DNA of 64,000 nt from Acheta domesticus (lineage: Eukaryota; Arthropoda; Insecta; Orthoptera; Gryllidae), in assembly GCA_031308135.1 (NCBI GenBank), contig JAHLJT010008446.1, forward strand, positions 168,006,364 through 168,070,363, read 5' to 3'. Shown here piece by piece: positions 22,300-33,966 of the stretch. The position numbers and the translations under genes are program-made. Numbering within the stretch: position 1 is the stretch's first letter; every line of letters starts with the position of its first letter. The notes under the pieces were generated by a model. The model worked only from the letters and a program-made list of their open reading frames with translations. It had not been told where the DNA came from and searched no databases.

Positions 22300-23680
22300 T
22301 GCAGCAAATCAGGGCAATCACGTTGATGGCTCCAGTAGTAGCCTGCCATTGTCTATTCCATCTGCCCTGATATCTGACTTCCATTGCCGTTATTTCTTGA
22401 CGGAACCGCTCACTCTGTTCCTCATACATATTGCCAATTTCTGGAAATTTGTCTAGTGTGCTTTAGTACTCATAGCAGAGTTGTGCCGTAGACTATTATT
22501 TTACGTCTACGTGTGTTTTCTACACGTAATCAACGAGTAGTTTACGTGACTCTTTACGTGTAGACTACGTAGACAATATAATCTGTGTAGACTATTTTTC
22601 ACATTAAAAGCCCCCGAAAATGTATAATAAGTAGTAATTGTAGACGCATGTTTTAGTGTAATATTAAAAAATGTATTTAAAAGTGTGTAAATCAAACAAA
22701 ATATACCATTCCCGATGAAGAAATGACAACTTCTGTATCCACCGCAAGAAATCAGTAGGGACTTGTTCCAACTTTCACTCCTTTAGGTGTGATCCAATCA
22801 ATTTGTAGTATTTTTTAGATATATTGATTAAATTATAAATAAATTTTAGATTTGGGGTGAACATGGCCCTTGTAGTTCGCCCCTGCCTCACAAAACAAGA
22901 TATATTACGGTTGTCTACAAAAAATATGATGTCTATGCGTTCTTTACGTGTCGATGTAGACTATGGTTCTTTACGTGTAGACGCATATCACTGGCTCATA
23001 GTTGCACACAACTTTAAAAGCAAGTCTTGCACCAGTTTTGCATAATTTTCTGCTTGATGATTACCCAAAAACTTCTTGACAACTATGAAACCATTATTTT
23101 CACTTCCAGTGTAAGACATTTCTTTTCTTTTAGTCCGGATGCTGAAAGTTCAGCTACTTGGTTTGGCAAACTAAGGTCACCTTCACGTTCAATCACTGAG
23201 CTTATCTTGGGAGAAGTGCTCTTTTGTAACAACACTGTCGTATGCACTGCCACGCTAACTTCTGAATTGCTCCCCACAATCTGTATATTCTCACTATCAG
23301 ACACAGGAGTTCCAGTGAGAGTGGTGAACATCAGGTTCATGTGGCAATCATTGCTTCGCTGATTCCAAATCAAGTTACTCCCAGTTCTTTTTCTTGTAAC
23401 GATTGAAGGCTTTTACGTTTACAGAACAAAAATAACAATCATCGTGATGATTTTAGGGCTCTCGCCATACCATCGATACACCAAATTTTAAACTCTTCAG
23501 TCTTCCACTGAGGCCACGACTTATCTTGATCACCCAGTTTATACCAAAATATGTTTCGTATATTCTTTCTATCAAGTTTGTAATATTTCTTTTCTGTTTT
23601 TGTAGCGTAAATTCCCTACAAATGTAGTCAAATACATTAAAGTCGTTCAAACAACGTCTTCCTGAAGAACTCATTGTTTT
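22300..23680 (-). pseudogene. Decayed dispersed insect ORF (unnamed), in pieces
   Basis: On the minus strand, 23674-23453 begins SSGRRCLNDFNVFDYICREF and ends KSLKFGVSMVWREP. The piece 23373-23083 contains LSLPNQVAELSASGLKEKK. The piece 22429-22223 contains EEQSERFRQEITAMEVRYQG then RW. In order, these match the start, middle and end of a multicopy ORF that I recognise from many insect genomes (patterns CLND..FCYICGE, GSRLKEKNLL, GERFHQDI..ME.RYQG.W). The function of that family is not known to me. The pieces are separated by gaps and frame breaks, so the copy is dead. Confidence 0.6.
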
Positions 23681-23689
23681 GTAACAAAA

Positions 23690-25025
23690 GAAAATGTATT
23701 AATAAAACGAAGCTCAATTAAAGTATCTGGAAATAATTCAATAATATCCAAATAATTCAATGTTTAAAATGAAAAAAAAAACAGTGTTTGTATAAAGATA
23801 GATATTTGCATTAGATGTTGTGAGTTTTGTGATAGTATCATTCATTACAATGTTCATAACACAAGAACTAGAGCCAATCCAACGAAATTAATGATATATC
23901 TGGATTCAGCGTACCCGATTTACTGTAAATTCGTTGCAAAATCCTATGCAAGTAAAAAAAAGTTTTTTTTTAGTTGAGCAGGGTTATCATAGTTTGTTGT
24001 TGTCTTATAAGCGGTTGTGAAAATCAGAACAGTCTTGCTCTTTGAATCTGTTAACGTCATGGAGCCTTCTATTGAATATCGTAAGAAAAGGAAAAGAGGA
24101 GTACGAAATAGAGAAAGATAAAAAGAATTTGTATTCGTGATGAACGGGAATTAACTTGTTACTCCAAAAGCAGTTGTTGAATATAGTAGGTAAAATTGAC
24201 AAAACTGAGTTTTTCTGTAACATGAAGATATTGTCAAAAAGGCACCATGTGAAACATGCTCTTTCCTTCTTAAGTAACTAAATGAGAATGTTCCCCGAAC
24301 TGAACGTTTACAGTCAATCCTATGGAGGTCAATTAAGAACAACTGTATGGTAAGATTTCTTTTGGGATTCACTGAGACAGGTTGATTTGATATAATCATT
24401 CACCGTTTCCCGATCTGGGGCCATTACTTTTTCGCCTGTGTCTGTGAATTTGGAGAGATAAAACGTAAACTAAAAAAACGTGATAGATTTTTCAAACCAA
24501 TGAAAAACTGCGAAATGTTTTGTGTACAATTCAGACAATAGACTCGGATGATGTACTGGATATCAAATCCTGATGGTCTAAATGGCAACAAAATTCAAAT
24601 CCTGGAGGTCTGTCTACAGAGACAGAAATCAAGTTTATTCCATGTTCTCAAAAACATTAACTTTCAATTTCAGGCCTTATTGAATTCCAGTACTATTCAT
24701 CTCTTAAGGAAACTGTTGTTGCATGCCAATTCATTGGAGGTTTCAATAATAGATTTATCTTATACTAGTCCCAACAGAATGGCATGTACAAAATGCCAAC
24801 TCAAAAGATATATCAAAACTCTAATGTAATAATTCATGAAAGAAAACTCCCGGATATTTAAAAAACAATGAAGTACATTGCTGAAGAGAACCAGGCGTTT
24901 TATTGAGGCAGCTTCAACTTTTAAATTGGCCAGCAGATTTAACACAAAAACATTTGGTTTGAAACATGTTTTATGAAGAAAGAAGAAACTGAAAATTAGT
25001 CATATAAAATAAACACAGAAGTAAA
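23690..25025. other. No recognised gene
   Basis: AT-rich. The plus frame 24548-24829 (93 codons, with SYTSPNRMACTKCQLKRYIK) looks somewhat coding-like, but I cannot assign it. Confidence 0.4.
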
Positions 25026-25395
25026 AAAATAGTGTGTTTTTATTCATGAAAGGGCGTAAGTCGACAATTTAAACAAATATTTTTATTTTTTTGAGGGAAC
25101 AAAATAACATAAAACTAAAATTTGCTAAGCAAATTATGTAAGTACATGTACAGAACAAGCTTACAATTTTTAGAATTCAATAGAAAAAGCAGGTTAGAAA
25201 TTAATATGTTTTTATTCATAAAAGGGAGTAAGTCAGGAAATTAAACAAATCTTTTTTTATTTTTTTCTGAGGAAACAAAGTAATATAAAACTAAAATTTG
25301 CTAAGCAAATTACATGTACTGAACAAGCCTACAATTTTAAAAAGGCAATAAAGGAAGCAGGTTAGAAACTAAAATGTTTTTCTTTATTTCTCAAA
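25026..25395 (+). repeat. Tandem repeat, two and a part copies of about 170 bp
   Basis: The units start near 25029, 25202 and 25369 with (a/t)atgtttttattcat. They share aagggcgtaagtc or aagggagtaagtc, aactaaaatttgctaagcaa and gcaggttagaaa. The third unit is cut off after about 25 bases. Confidence 0.8.
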
Positions 25396-25504
25396 ACTTA
25401 GATTTTCGATGCACGCCCTTTTAAAAATAACCGATTCATTTATTATATTTTCGATATTTTTACTAAACTCGCGATCTTGGAAAATAACTTATTTTAAGAG
25501 ATCC

Positions 25505-25507
<3 letters not shown>

Positions 25508-25554
<47 letters not shown>
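25508..25554. repeat. (CA)n microsatellite
   Basis: An uninterrupted CA repeat of about 47 bases. Confidence 0.95.
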
Positions 25555-25558
<4 letters not shown>

Positions 25559-25562
25559 CTTC

Positions 25563-25757
25563 AGCTTAACTCGCTACCCATGTCTGAAAGCACTTGTTCT
25601 TGTTTTGGTAATTTGGCAACCGCGTCTCTTTGACACCTTTCAAGACATTTGTGCCTAGCACGTCTAGAAGCAGAGGAGGCGACCATCAGGTCGTAAGCTG
25701 CAGCAACTTTCCTGTTTCTGTGTTTTTCCAATTCAAGAGCTTCGGAAGGCAGGTAAA
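25563..25757 (-). other. Unrecognised coding-like frame
   Basis: A minus frame of about 65 codons reads AVYLPSEALELEKHRNRKVA onward to PKQEQVLSDMGSELS and a stop. It is rich in Ala, Arg, Lys and Glu and looks helical. There is a stop just upstream of the first codon, but AG bases at the 5' edge (gtgtgag) could be a splice acceptor. No family is recognised. Confidence 0.3.
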
Positions 25758-25759
25758 CG

Positions 25760-26170
25760 GCTCACACGCCGGAATCTTTTCGCTCTGCACAGAGTGGATG
25801 GGGTGAGCTGAGGCATGAGCATGGAAACAAAACGTCTCATTCAGCGATTCTGTCCAGTATGGTTAAGAAATAAAACTGTAATACTGAAGATACAGAGGGA
25901 AGATATGACTGATTTATTAACTGCAACGTAACAATAATTATTTAATGAGAGCCAGCTCAGAGAGAAATCAGAAAAATATCTCGTAAAACATTACTGCCAC
26001 GCTCTTAATTATTTATAAAAATTATAATTTTATTATTATTACGGTAATTATTATGGTATCTGTATATTAAGTAAAGAGGAAAATCTGAATAAAATGATTG
26101 AAAATACTAATAAAATATAAATAAGTAGTAAATTAATAATTACTGAAAATAATAAAATATAATTTCCTCA
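25760..26170. other. No recognised gene
   Basis: AT-rich, with ttattatta-like runs near 26030. Confidence 0.5.
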
Positions 26171-26374
26171 TCATGACAAAAAAAACTGACTTTCGAATAA
26201 ATGCTCAAAGTGACCACCATTAACCAAGAGACATGCGTTTACTCTTTGCAGCGTAGTGGTGCAATACGTTGAACGTTTGCGAATTGCAAATATATATCGC
26301 ATCGCATTATTTGTGACTTGCAATTTTCGAAACTTCAGAGAATGCAGTGAAAATGGAATCTGCGCCACTTTCAT
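26171..26374 (-). pseudogene. C-terminal end of an IS630-type transposase
   Basis: The frame ends LQRVNACLLVNGGHFEHLF. VNGGHFEHL is the typical last segment of a group of insect Tc1/mariner-superfamily transposases with a DUF4817-type helix-turn-helix. No catalytic residues are present, and the upstream part of the frame is divergent. Confidence 0.6.
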
Positions 26375-26496
26375 AAATGTACTTTGCTCTATTCGAGAAA
26401 AAAAAATAATTTTGGAGACGTTTTTAAGAAAATATTTTTAATGGCCTTCAAGCAAAAATTACCCGAAAACTAGTCATATACCTAACCTCTCAACCA

Positions 26497-26576
26497 GGTA
26501 TCTCCCACCAGCGTGGCACCGCCCCAGCCGGGACAACCTCTAAGCTCCCCACTGGTCTCCCGACATGTGTGGTAGT
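26497..26576 (-). mobile_element. SINE family C, distal part (left of Penelope insertion)
   Basis: It matches 12829-12906: aaccaggtatctcccaccag, accgccccagcc, ctctaagctccc, then the insertion point atgtgtggtagt. Confidence 0.85.
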
Positions 26577-26949
26577 CAACATACAATGTAGGCTTTCACG
26601 GCCGGTTTCTTCATTGTGGGAAGTTGCCGGGCTTGCAGGCCGTGGTCCAACGGAGACTCCTCCAAACGTTTCGCCTACAACTGTGGTAGGCATCTTCAGT
26701 GGTGATGCTGGCGGGGGCGAAGAACTCTGTCCGGCAGCACGTCGTCGACTGATGCACTACGGCGTCGGGGAGCCGTATTTATACGCGCGGTTCGCGCCGA
26801 GGTTCGCGCGCTCGCGACTGATTGGGCCGCGTCACCGGTGATCGCGCGTGATTGGCTGGGCACGTCGGTGGTGTTAATGGGCTGCTGCGCCACGTCAGCG
26901 GTACTGGTTGGCTGCCGAGATTTTGCGTAACGAAGTGCCGGGTACCATG

Positions 26950-27200
26950 CTTTATTTAACTTTTCACCTTCTTCTTTCCTGTTAAAATTATTTTTATGTT
27001 TGTAAATCTCGATGGCTTCCATTTGGAGTCTGCTATAGTAATGCGTGGTGGAGGAGAGAATATCAGTAGCTTCAAAGCGTATGTCGTGGCCGCGTCCTGA
27101 CAGCGCGTGATCGGCAACTGCTGATTTTTCTGTTTGTCCTAAACGGCAGTTCCTTTTGTGCTCTGTTATTCGTGTATTGAAACTTCTCCCCGTAGTGCCT
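26950..27200 (-). pseudogene. PLE GIY-YIG endonuclease
   Basis: After a frame change near 27200 the minus strand reads YIGTTGRSFNTRITEHKRN (YIG and conserved Arg), QTEKSAVADHAL and then SRLQMEAIEIYKHKNNFNR with the conserved Glu. The first half of the motif (GIY-like) is disrupted at the frame break. Confidence 0.85.
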
Positions 27201-27905
27201 ATGTACGGACCCGCAAGAACAAGGAACTCTATACACTCCGGCTAGAGACATGCGATCCTGGGGATCTTTCGCTGAGCGTAATATGTTGCGAAGTTGTTGG
27301 GTGGGTTTGAAGATGGTTCTGACCCCATGTCTAGTTAACAATCTCCCTATGCGATCTGTTACTTTCTTCACATAGGGCAGGAAAACTGTACCATGTGTTA
27401 AGTCTTGCGTATGGTCGCGATCAGCGGTCTTCCTCTTCGGGTGTAGGGCCTTTCTAACTTCATCGGGCTTGTATCCATTGGCTTGCAATGCCTTCTCGAG
27501 GTGTTGTAGTTCTTCGGGTAGGTTGTCAGGTTCGCAAATGCGTTTGGCACGGTTGTAAAGGGTTTTAATCATGGCACGTTTTTGACTGGGATGATGATTT
27601 GAGTTTTTGTGTAAATAACGATCCGTGTGTGTAGGCTTCCGGTAAACTTTATGTTCGAGGGAGCCATCTGGATTCCTGTTGACCACAACATCTAGGAAAG
27701 GTAGTTGTTTGTCTTTTTCCACCTCCATAGTAAATTGAATTCTTGGGTGGATATTATTCAGATATTCCAGAAAATCCGACAACAAATGCTCACCGTGGCT
27801 CCAGACCACAAAGGTATCATCCACATAGCGAAACCAATGTGTCGGTTTCAAAGGAGAACTGTTTAACGCAGTGTCTTCGAAAGCTTCCATGTAAAGGTTG
27901 GCCAC
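27072..27905 (-). pseudogene. PLE reverse transcriptase part 2 and linker
   Basis: MANLYMEAFED continues motif B. HWFRYVDDTFVVW is the catalytic YVDD box and is intact. QLPFLDVVVNRNPDG, HKVYRKPTHTDRYLH and HPSQKRAMIKTLYNRA are PLE signatures. The frame ends in the wrong phase through CSCGSV. Confidence 0.9.
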
Positions 27906-28263
27906 AATCGGGCTTAATGGATTTGCCCATAGCTACGCGGTCCGTCTGTTCATAAAAATTACCATTCCATTGGAAGTACGTTGTGGTCAGTGTGTGTTTA
28001 AACAGCGAAACTATATCCTCTGGAAAATATTTTGCTAAGAAATTTAAAGTATCTTGCACTGGAACCATTGTAAACAGCGATGTGACGTCAAAACTAACCA
28101 GTAGATCGTTAGGCTTTAAGCGAAGTCCTTTTAATTTATCAATGAAGTGATAGGAATCCTTAATATGTCTTTCTGAGTTCCCAATATGGGGTTGCAGTAG
28201 TTTGGAGAGATATTTAGCCAAGGTGTACGTTGGCGAATTAATAGCACTCACAATTGGTCGCAA
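27817..28263 (-). pseudogene. PLE reverse transcriptase, palm part 1
   Basis: RPIVSAINSPTYTLAKYLSK, LLVSFDVTSLFTMVPV (motif A with catalytic Asp) and TDRVAMGKSIKP (motif B region, normally VAMGSPLSP). A frame change near 27935 joins to the next piece. Confidence 0.88.
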
Positions 28264-29374
28264 AGGTGTATCCGGTTTGTGAATCTTTGGTAAGCCATAG
28301 TCTAGGAGGTAGCGCCTCAGAAGTCTTTAGACTCTTTTGTTCCTCAGGTGATATCGAGGATTTCTTGAGAAGATCATTGGACTTCCGTAAAATAGAAGCC
28401 GTTGGATCTTTAGGAAGAGGCCTGTAATTATCGGTATTCAAAATGTCCCTGGTTTTTTGTTGGTAATCTTCAGTGTCCATAATGACAGTTGCATTACCTT
28501 TGTCGGCAGAAATAATAATTATATCCTTATTCCGGTTTAAGTTCTTTAGGGCAGACTTTTCTTTGTTGGTGATGTTGCATTCAGGTGGTTTAGCGTGTTG
28601 TAAAATTCTCGCAGAGTCACGTCGAATTTCTTCCGCAACATCTGGCTGTAATTTGCGAATCACTGGTTCGATACTAGCAATAATATCTTCTACAGGTAAC
28701 TTATTTGGAGTAATGGCGAAGTTACCTCCTTTGGCCAAAACCGACGTTTCTTCCTGTGTTAATTGATGTTTAGAGAGATTAACCACGACCCGTCCGATAT
28801 CTAAATTAGGTGCAGATTGTCCCGAATTGTCATGGCATTGGCTAAATTTCTTCTTCTGGCGTGTCGTAGTTTGGTCTTTGATACACATCATGCTGTTGTG
28901 GGTTAATCTGTCAAATAAATCCCAATCATAATTTCGAAGAGAATTGCTAACTTTAAGATGGATTTGGATTAATTCTTTGTCAATAAAGGCCAAATTCCGC
29001 CTAGTTTCGTGTATTCTATCTCGCAAAAGAGCTCTTTCGGCGCGATCGTAGATTCGGTGTGATGAAGCCGTTTTAAAATTACGTTTCTGTCGTAAGAATC
29101 GTGGTACGACATTGGAGTCACGGCAGCGAAGTAAGAAAGTTAAAGAGCACAGTACCTGAGCTTTCTTCTTCCGTAGTGTCTCGAATCGTCGCAGCAAGCG
29201 GTCAATATCCTCCCCGTAGAGGCGAATCAACATACAATGTAGGCTTTCACGGCCGGTTTCTTCATTGTGGGAAGTTGCCGGGCTTGCAGGCCTACAACTG
29301 TGGTAGGCATCTTCAGTGGTGATGCTGGCGGGGGCGAAGAACTCTGTCCGGCAGCACGTCGTCGACTGATGCAC
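28238..29374 (-). pseudogene. PLE N-terminal region
   Basis: A 378-codon frame that starts in the terminal repeat. It includes LLRRFETLRKKKAQVL, LLRDRIHETRRNLAFID, LNRNKDIIIISADKGNATVI (the first RT-associated motif, DKGN) and DNYRPLPKDP, typical of the region before RT motif A in PLEs. The frame breaks near 28300. Confidence 0.85.
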
Positions 29375-29634
29375 TACGGCGTCGGGGAGCCGTATTTATA
29401 CGCGCGGTTCGCGCCGAGGTTCGCGCGCTCGCGACTGATTGGGCCGCGTCACCGGTGATCGCGCGTGATTGGCTGGGCACGTCGGTGGTGTTAATGGGCT
29501 GCTGCGCCACGTCAGCGGTACTGGTTGGCTGCCGAGATTTGCGTAGCGAAGATGCCTACCACAGTTGTAGGCGAAACGTTTGGAGGAGTCTCCGTTGGAC
29601 CACGGCCTGCAAGCCCGGCAACTTCCCACAATGA

Positions 29635-29978
29635 ATGTGTGGTAGTGTAAGTGTATGCGTAGGTGAGGATGTCTGTAGGTAAGGGGAGGAAAGGACAAGG
29701 AAGAGGAAGGAAAGATCGCGCGCGGTCCGTGACCCCTTTGTTAGGGTGCTGCTACAGCTACAGCATTCGCCAGGTGTTGATGAGATCAACCAAGGAAAAC
29801 TACCGATCAGAACAGCCGGCCACTAGAATTCTACTCCAGACAGCGGTTGAATTCGATCTAGCTGAGAATTCTGTGTCAAAAATCCTGCCATCATCGGGAC
29901 TTGAACCCTACGACCTCCGGGTCAGAGGCACAGCAATCAGGACAGCAGTTGATGTCCTGAGGCATCTTTGCCGGTAAC
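29635..29978 (-). mobile_element. SINE family C, head part (right of Penelope insertion)
   Basis: It matches 12895-13195, including gatcgcgcgcggtccgtg, tagaattct(a/c)ctccagacag and the B-box-like gggttcaagtcccg near 29890 on the minus strand. Confidence 0.85.
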
Positions 29979-30094
29979 AAGTATTGTACCTATTGCTTCT
30001 GGGTCAATGATCCCCATCCCGATTAGGTTTTTCGTTCTTTTTCACTGATTTCTTGAGAAAATGCTGAGTTAGACCATTGTGTTGCTTCTGGACT

Positions 30095-30460
30095 TAAATG
30101 TAACTTCATTATCTGTTCACGTTTTCTAGAATTCAGTGGGAAATATAGCTATTCAAATGATCATTTTGCATGTTTTCGCGGCAGTAATTTGATTCCTTTA
30201 CGAAGGGCACGATGAGGGATAAAAGCCCAGATCTATAGCCGATTTGGCTTTACATATACATAGTTTTTATTACACAGGAGGGAATATTTTCTTATCAATT
30301 CTTGACAAAAACGCCCATTTCCATCTGTATTCGGAACTCAACTTGTATACGCGTTAAGGTTGGGATCCCAGAATTTAAGAAAACTTGCACAGGATTCACT
30401 TATCCCCATAGTACGTAACAAGCAGTTTTTATCTGTTTAGGACGTTAAATAAATGTGTAT
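30095..30460 (+). repeat. Dispersed repeat R3, diverged copy
   Basis: aaatgtaacttcattat, attcagtgggaaatata, acaggagggaatatttt and ttatccccatagtacgt align in order with 57350-57720. Confidence 0.7.
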
Positions 30461-30469
30461 TTAGGCTGC

Positions 30470-32655
30470 AAAAATATGTGAAAAATGTTTAAATGTGCCC
30501 CAGTCTCCCCTAGGCTTCGTTGATGCGATAATAAAACAATACGTTAACAATTTTCGTGAAATGTCTGTTTTTATCTTTCTAAGTATGCTAAACCACTCTA
30601 AAAATTTTCAAAAAGGCACGAGAATAGTTTGTCTACAAATACATGCAATTTATTTTTCTGGGTTAAGGTAAATTTGTTTCTGGATTCCAATATTGAAATT
30701 TCCAACCCAAAAAATCATGTTTATTTTTTACTGATACGTTATAGCTTGTTATTGCGACTGGCTGCACTCTCTATCTATCTATTATCTAACATTTCTTCCT
30801 TTCCTATCTTTTATCTATTAAATTAATTTATCAATAATCACTTTATCATTGGATGAGGCCGTTTGCAAAAAACTTTATGTCGTAGCTCCGGCGCAAGTTT
30901 CCAATACTGGATGAAGACCTGCTTTCCTTTTTGTAACACTATCCGGTATGTGCTATACTACAAATAACAAATCCAAATCCAATGCAAAAAACAAAATCAC
31001 AAACACACCGTGTTTGTTACTCTTTATTCGGCTAACATGGACATCAACACTGTTCCACCATAACGTAAACAAAATTCACAACAACAGAAAATAAAAAATC
31101 AACATTCACACAATATTTACAAATCATTCACACCATGAGACATGCGCATTCTCCCTGTATGGCCTTTTTCTTTATGAATAAAAATTTAAATTTAAAAAAA
31201 CGATGACATGCTTCGACTTGAACAAAATATGATAATTCTCGTTTTTATCAAAGTACATAAGTCGCTACTTCCCTTTTCGTAGCGATGTCGTAACTGCGCC
31301 CAACTGCCTTGACGTCCACGACAGCTACACCAAGTTCCACTTACCATATCATCAACATAACTCACAAATATATGTCATTATAAAAGAAAAAACTCGTAAC
31401 ATTCTTTCCTTCACGTCCGAAAATCATTTCTCGCATAGCAAGACATGAGGTCCTCTCACCTCTGAGACTAGAATTCATCTATCGAAAAGTATTGTTACAG
31501 TTCATTAGCAAAACTTTTCCTCAACAAAACACGCTTTCTCAGTCTTTTGTCCTTCTTATTGACATCAAATTATTCTGATTTACGCCTCCCCGGCGTCCCC
31601 TTGCTTAACGGTATCTGCCAAAAATTCCCTAAATTCCCGTTTCCGATGTTTATTAGTCCGAACACCCCAATTTCCCGTTATTCAGTTCGAATTTCGTACT
31701 TTTCTGTGCTTACTCACACCAGCAATTTCCCGTCACTTGTCTTTTGATAACAGTCACTCTGTTAAATAGAAAACCACACACCGCCTTATAAACTATATGT
31801 GCTGACATAGAAAGTTATTCTTAAATTTCCTTTGAGCTAATTATTGTTTTGAACTAATGTTTATTCACCGCGGCATTTCGAACACAATAAATGTCCACAC
31901 GCCATTCTGCCGTCATTTGGTGAATCTATAGTCGGCTTCCTCTGTGACGGTTCTTTTATTGTAAAAAAATACAAATCATTACAATATGGAGTTCGATATA
32001 CGCTGCGTAACTTACCTGGATCGACAGGACTGTAGTTACAAGGAAAATATGAAAACTGATGAATGTTCTCTTATGGAAGGAATTATAAAAGGGAATTATG
32101 GGAGGGAAATATGAAAAGGCAAACCGCGTCAAATTAACATCTAGTTAATTAGTAAATAAGTAAATCTGAATCAAGTAATTAGGTAAAAAATTAAATAATC
32201 TACGTACCATGGGCGTTAACTGGTTCTAATGATGTCGGGTGACAAAAAGCCCACAAGCGTTTTGTCGCCGCTCGATCATTACAACGCCCTTGGTGCATTA
32301 ATAACTGTTGTTTTTATTATTGGACCATTCTCAACCATTTCTGATATTAAAACCTTTTTTTGGAATGTCATAAAAAAGAAATTCAATACATTTTTATAAA
32401 AGGGGAGGCAATAAGGGGTAGTAGCTGAAAAAAAATATAAATATTAATTTTCTTGTTCCGAAACATTCCTCGCGGAGCTGGTTTAATTCGTTTTGGTACA
32501 TTCTTATTACACAAAATTTGTTTTTACAAAAATGAATAATTGTCGGTTTCGTCTTTTCCTTACTGGCGAACTATCAGATTATTACTTTTACAGCTTATTT
32601 GTAAGTAGTCATTTCAAGAGTCCATATAAATCAATTTTTTTTCGATAACAGCTAT
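30470..32655. other. No recognised gene; presumed METTL9 3' region
   Basis: AT-rich. It lies downstream of the METTL9 stop codon (minus strand), so the first part is presumably 3' UTR. tttatt at about 32315 (AATAAA on the minus strand) is one possible poly(A) signal. No other gene is seen. Confidence 0.4.
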
Positions 32656-32858
32656 CTATACTTGGAGAACAAATACAGCATCATCCAACCAGTAGTACGC
32701 TTGGTTCAGGTCGCCCTCACATAAATATGGCAAACGCGTCCAGCATAATACAATGAATCCAGCGGGTATGAACACATCTTCTATTGCACTTTGAGCTTGT
32801 TCTTCAAATGTGCTGCCTTGAATAGGAAGTCGTTCAGAAGGCTGATGATCGACTCGAC
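32656..32858 (-). CDS. METTL9: METTL9 protein-histidine methyltransferase, last coding exon
   Basis: The exon follows ttttgtctag on the minus strand. It begins with two bases that complete a Gly codon from the previous exon and ends at TAG (32658-32656). It encodes 66 residues containing LPIQGSTFEEQ, PAGFIVLCWTRLPYLCEGDL and YYWLDDAVFVLQV. The segment TRLPYLCEGD ... YYVLDDAVFVL is the hallmark C-terminus of METTL9, and the protein ends where the family ends. No stops or frame changes occur. Confidence 0.93.
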
Positions 32859-33477
32859 CTAGACAAAAAAAATCGTTATTACACTCCGCACAGATTTATA
32901 TTATTGAATAAATCTACTCTTTTCAAAAACCACAAACACATTTTCCATGTCCTGCAACTTAATACATAATACGAAGTATGTTAGAATGTAATTACAGAAC
33001 GGATTTTGAGGTAAAAACATTTTGTATCATGCTTTGTAGACCTACAGGACTTGGCGAAAAGGTATTTTGCGTCATCCCGAACCCAAAAATAAGGAATTTT
33101 ATTTCACCTAAAACTCATTTTCACAATTCTGAAATTTAAATAAATATTTTTGTTTTTTGTTGAAAAACTTCATATTTTCGAAGACGACTTAGACTTGAGT
33201 TAGTGCCCCAACGATATGTATTCTCGCGATTCCCGTATGGGTATTCCGGAAGTGGGTCCAGATATTTACTCTGCACACGCGCTGGAAGCCAATTTAGAAA
33301 GGAAACACAATATTCTACTCGCACAGCGTATTCTTGAAATTCGGCACGCGCCGCTGGCCGGTATCTCGCAACGACTGTATGAGACCTATTCCTAGAATCA
33401 GTGTTGTAATTGAGACCTTTCCAGACATCGTGGCATCTGACACGCTTCAGCTCTGCATATACCTACAATTGCTCTAG

Positions 33478-33966
33478 TTGGACACGAAATCACTGGACCC
33501 TTCTAGAGTTCAGTTTCAATTTAAACTTTGTTTGCGTTTGCCTCTTTCCGAGACTGCAAAGATGCCAAAAGTAAAGGCGAAGACTGAGAACAATTTGGTA
33601 TCGGAATTTGGGGATGTTTTTACCAGTGATGGTAAAGTTTTCTGTCAAACTTGCGGAAAACCCAATGTGATCGAACAGCGTTCCCAAGTTATCCAACATT
33701 TGAGCAGCAAGAAACATGTACAACATGTAACACGTGCGAAAGGTAACAAACATTTGTTTGAGTGTCGAATCCAGCCAGCACAACTGATCCTTCAAAATTC
33801 TCTATGTACTGTGCTGATACTTCATGTGCTATTGTTTCTGCTGACATACTACTCTTCACGATAAAGAATCCTTCATTAAAACAATTTCTTGTCATATACA
33901 CAAACACTGATCCCCTTGATGAATCGAAAGAACTCTTCGTAAGAACTATACTATCAAATGTTTTCT
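33478..33966 (+). pseudogene. hAT-type transposase N-terminus (BED-like zinc finger)
   Basis: From Met at 33562 (MPKVKAKTENNLVSEF) the frame encodes FTSDGKVFCQTCGKPN ... QHLSSKKHVQHV. This is a C-x2-C ... H-x5-H finger like that of hAT transposases and the CGGBP1 family. A frame change near 33770 follows, and the next frame has SCAIVSADILLFTIKNPSLK, QFLVIYTNTDPLDES and LFVRTIL, the expected continuation. The catalytic domain is absent: the frame runs into a composite-repeat module at about 33967. The remnant lies in a METTL9 intron on the opposite strand. Confidence 0.7.

Larger units (their letters stand above)
26577..29634 (-). mobile_element. Penelope-like element (PLE)
   Basis: Penelope-like elements encode a telomerase-related RT fused to a GIY-YIG endonuclease. 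This copy has both, read right to left. It has the terminal layout known for the class: direct repeats at 26577-26934 and 29227-29547 (left copy with about 36 extra bases), and an inverted end in which 29551-29634 is the reverse complement of 26611-26694. It is flanked by a 12-bp target duplication atgtgtggtagt (26565-26576 and 29635-29646). The coding region is broken by several frame changes, so it is inactive. Confidence 0.92.

Noticed and set aside
25409..25633. Frame containing a (TH)n run
   Set aside because: Translation of the CA microsatellite.
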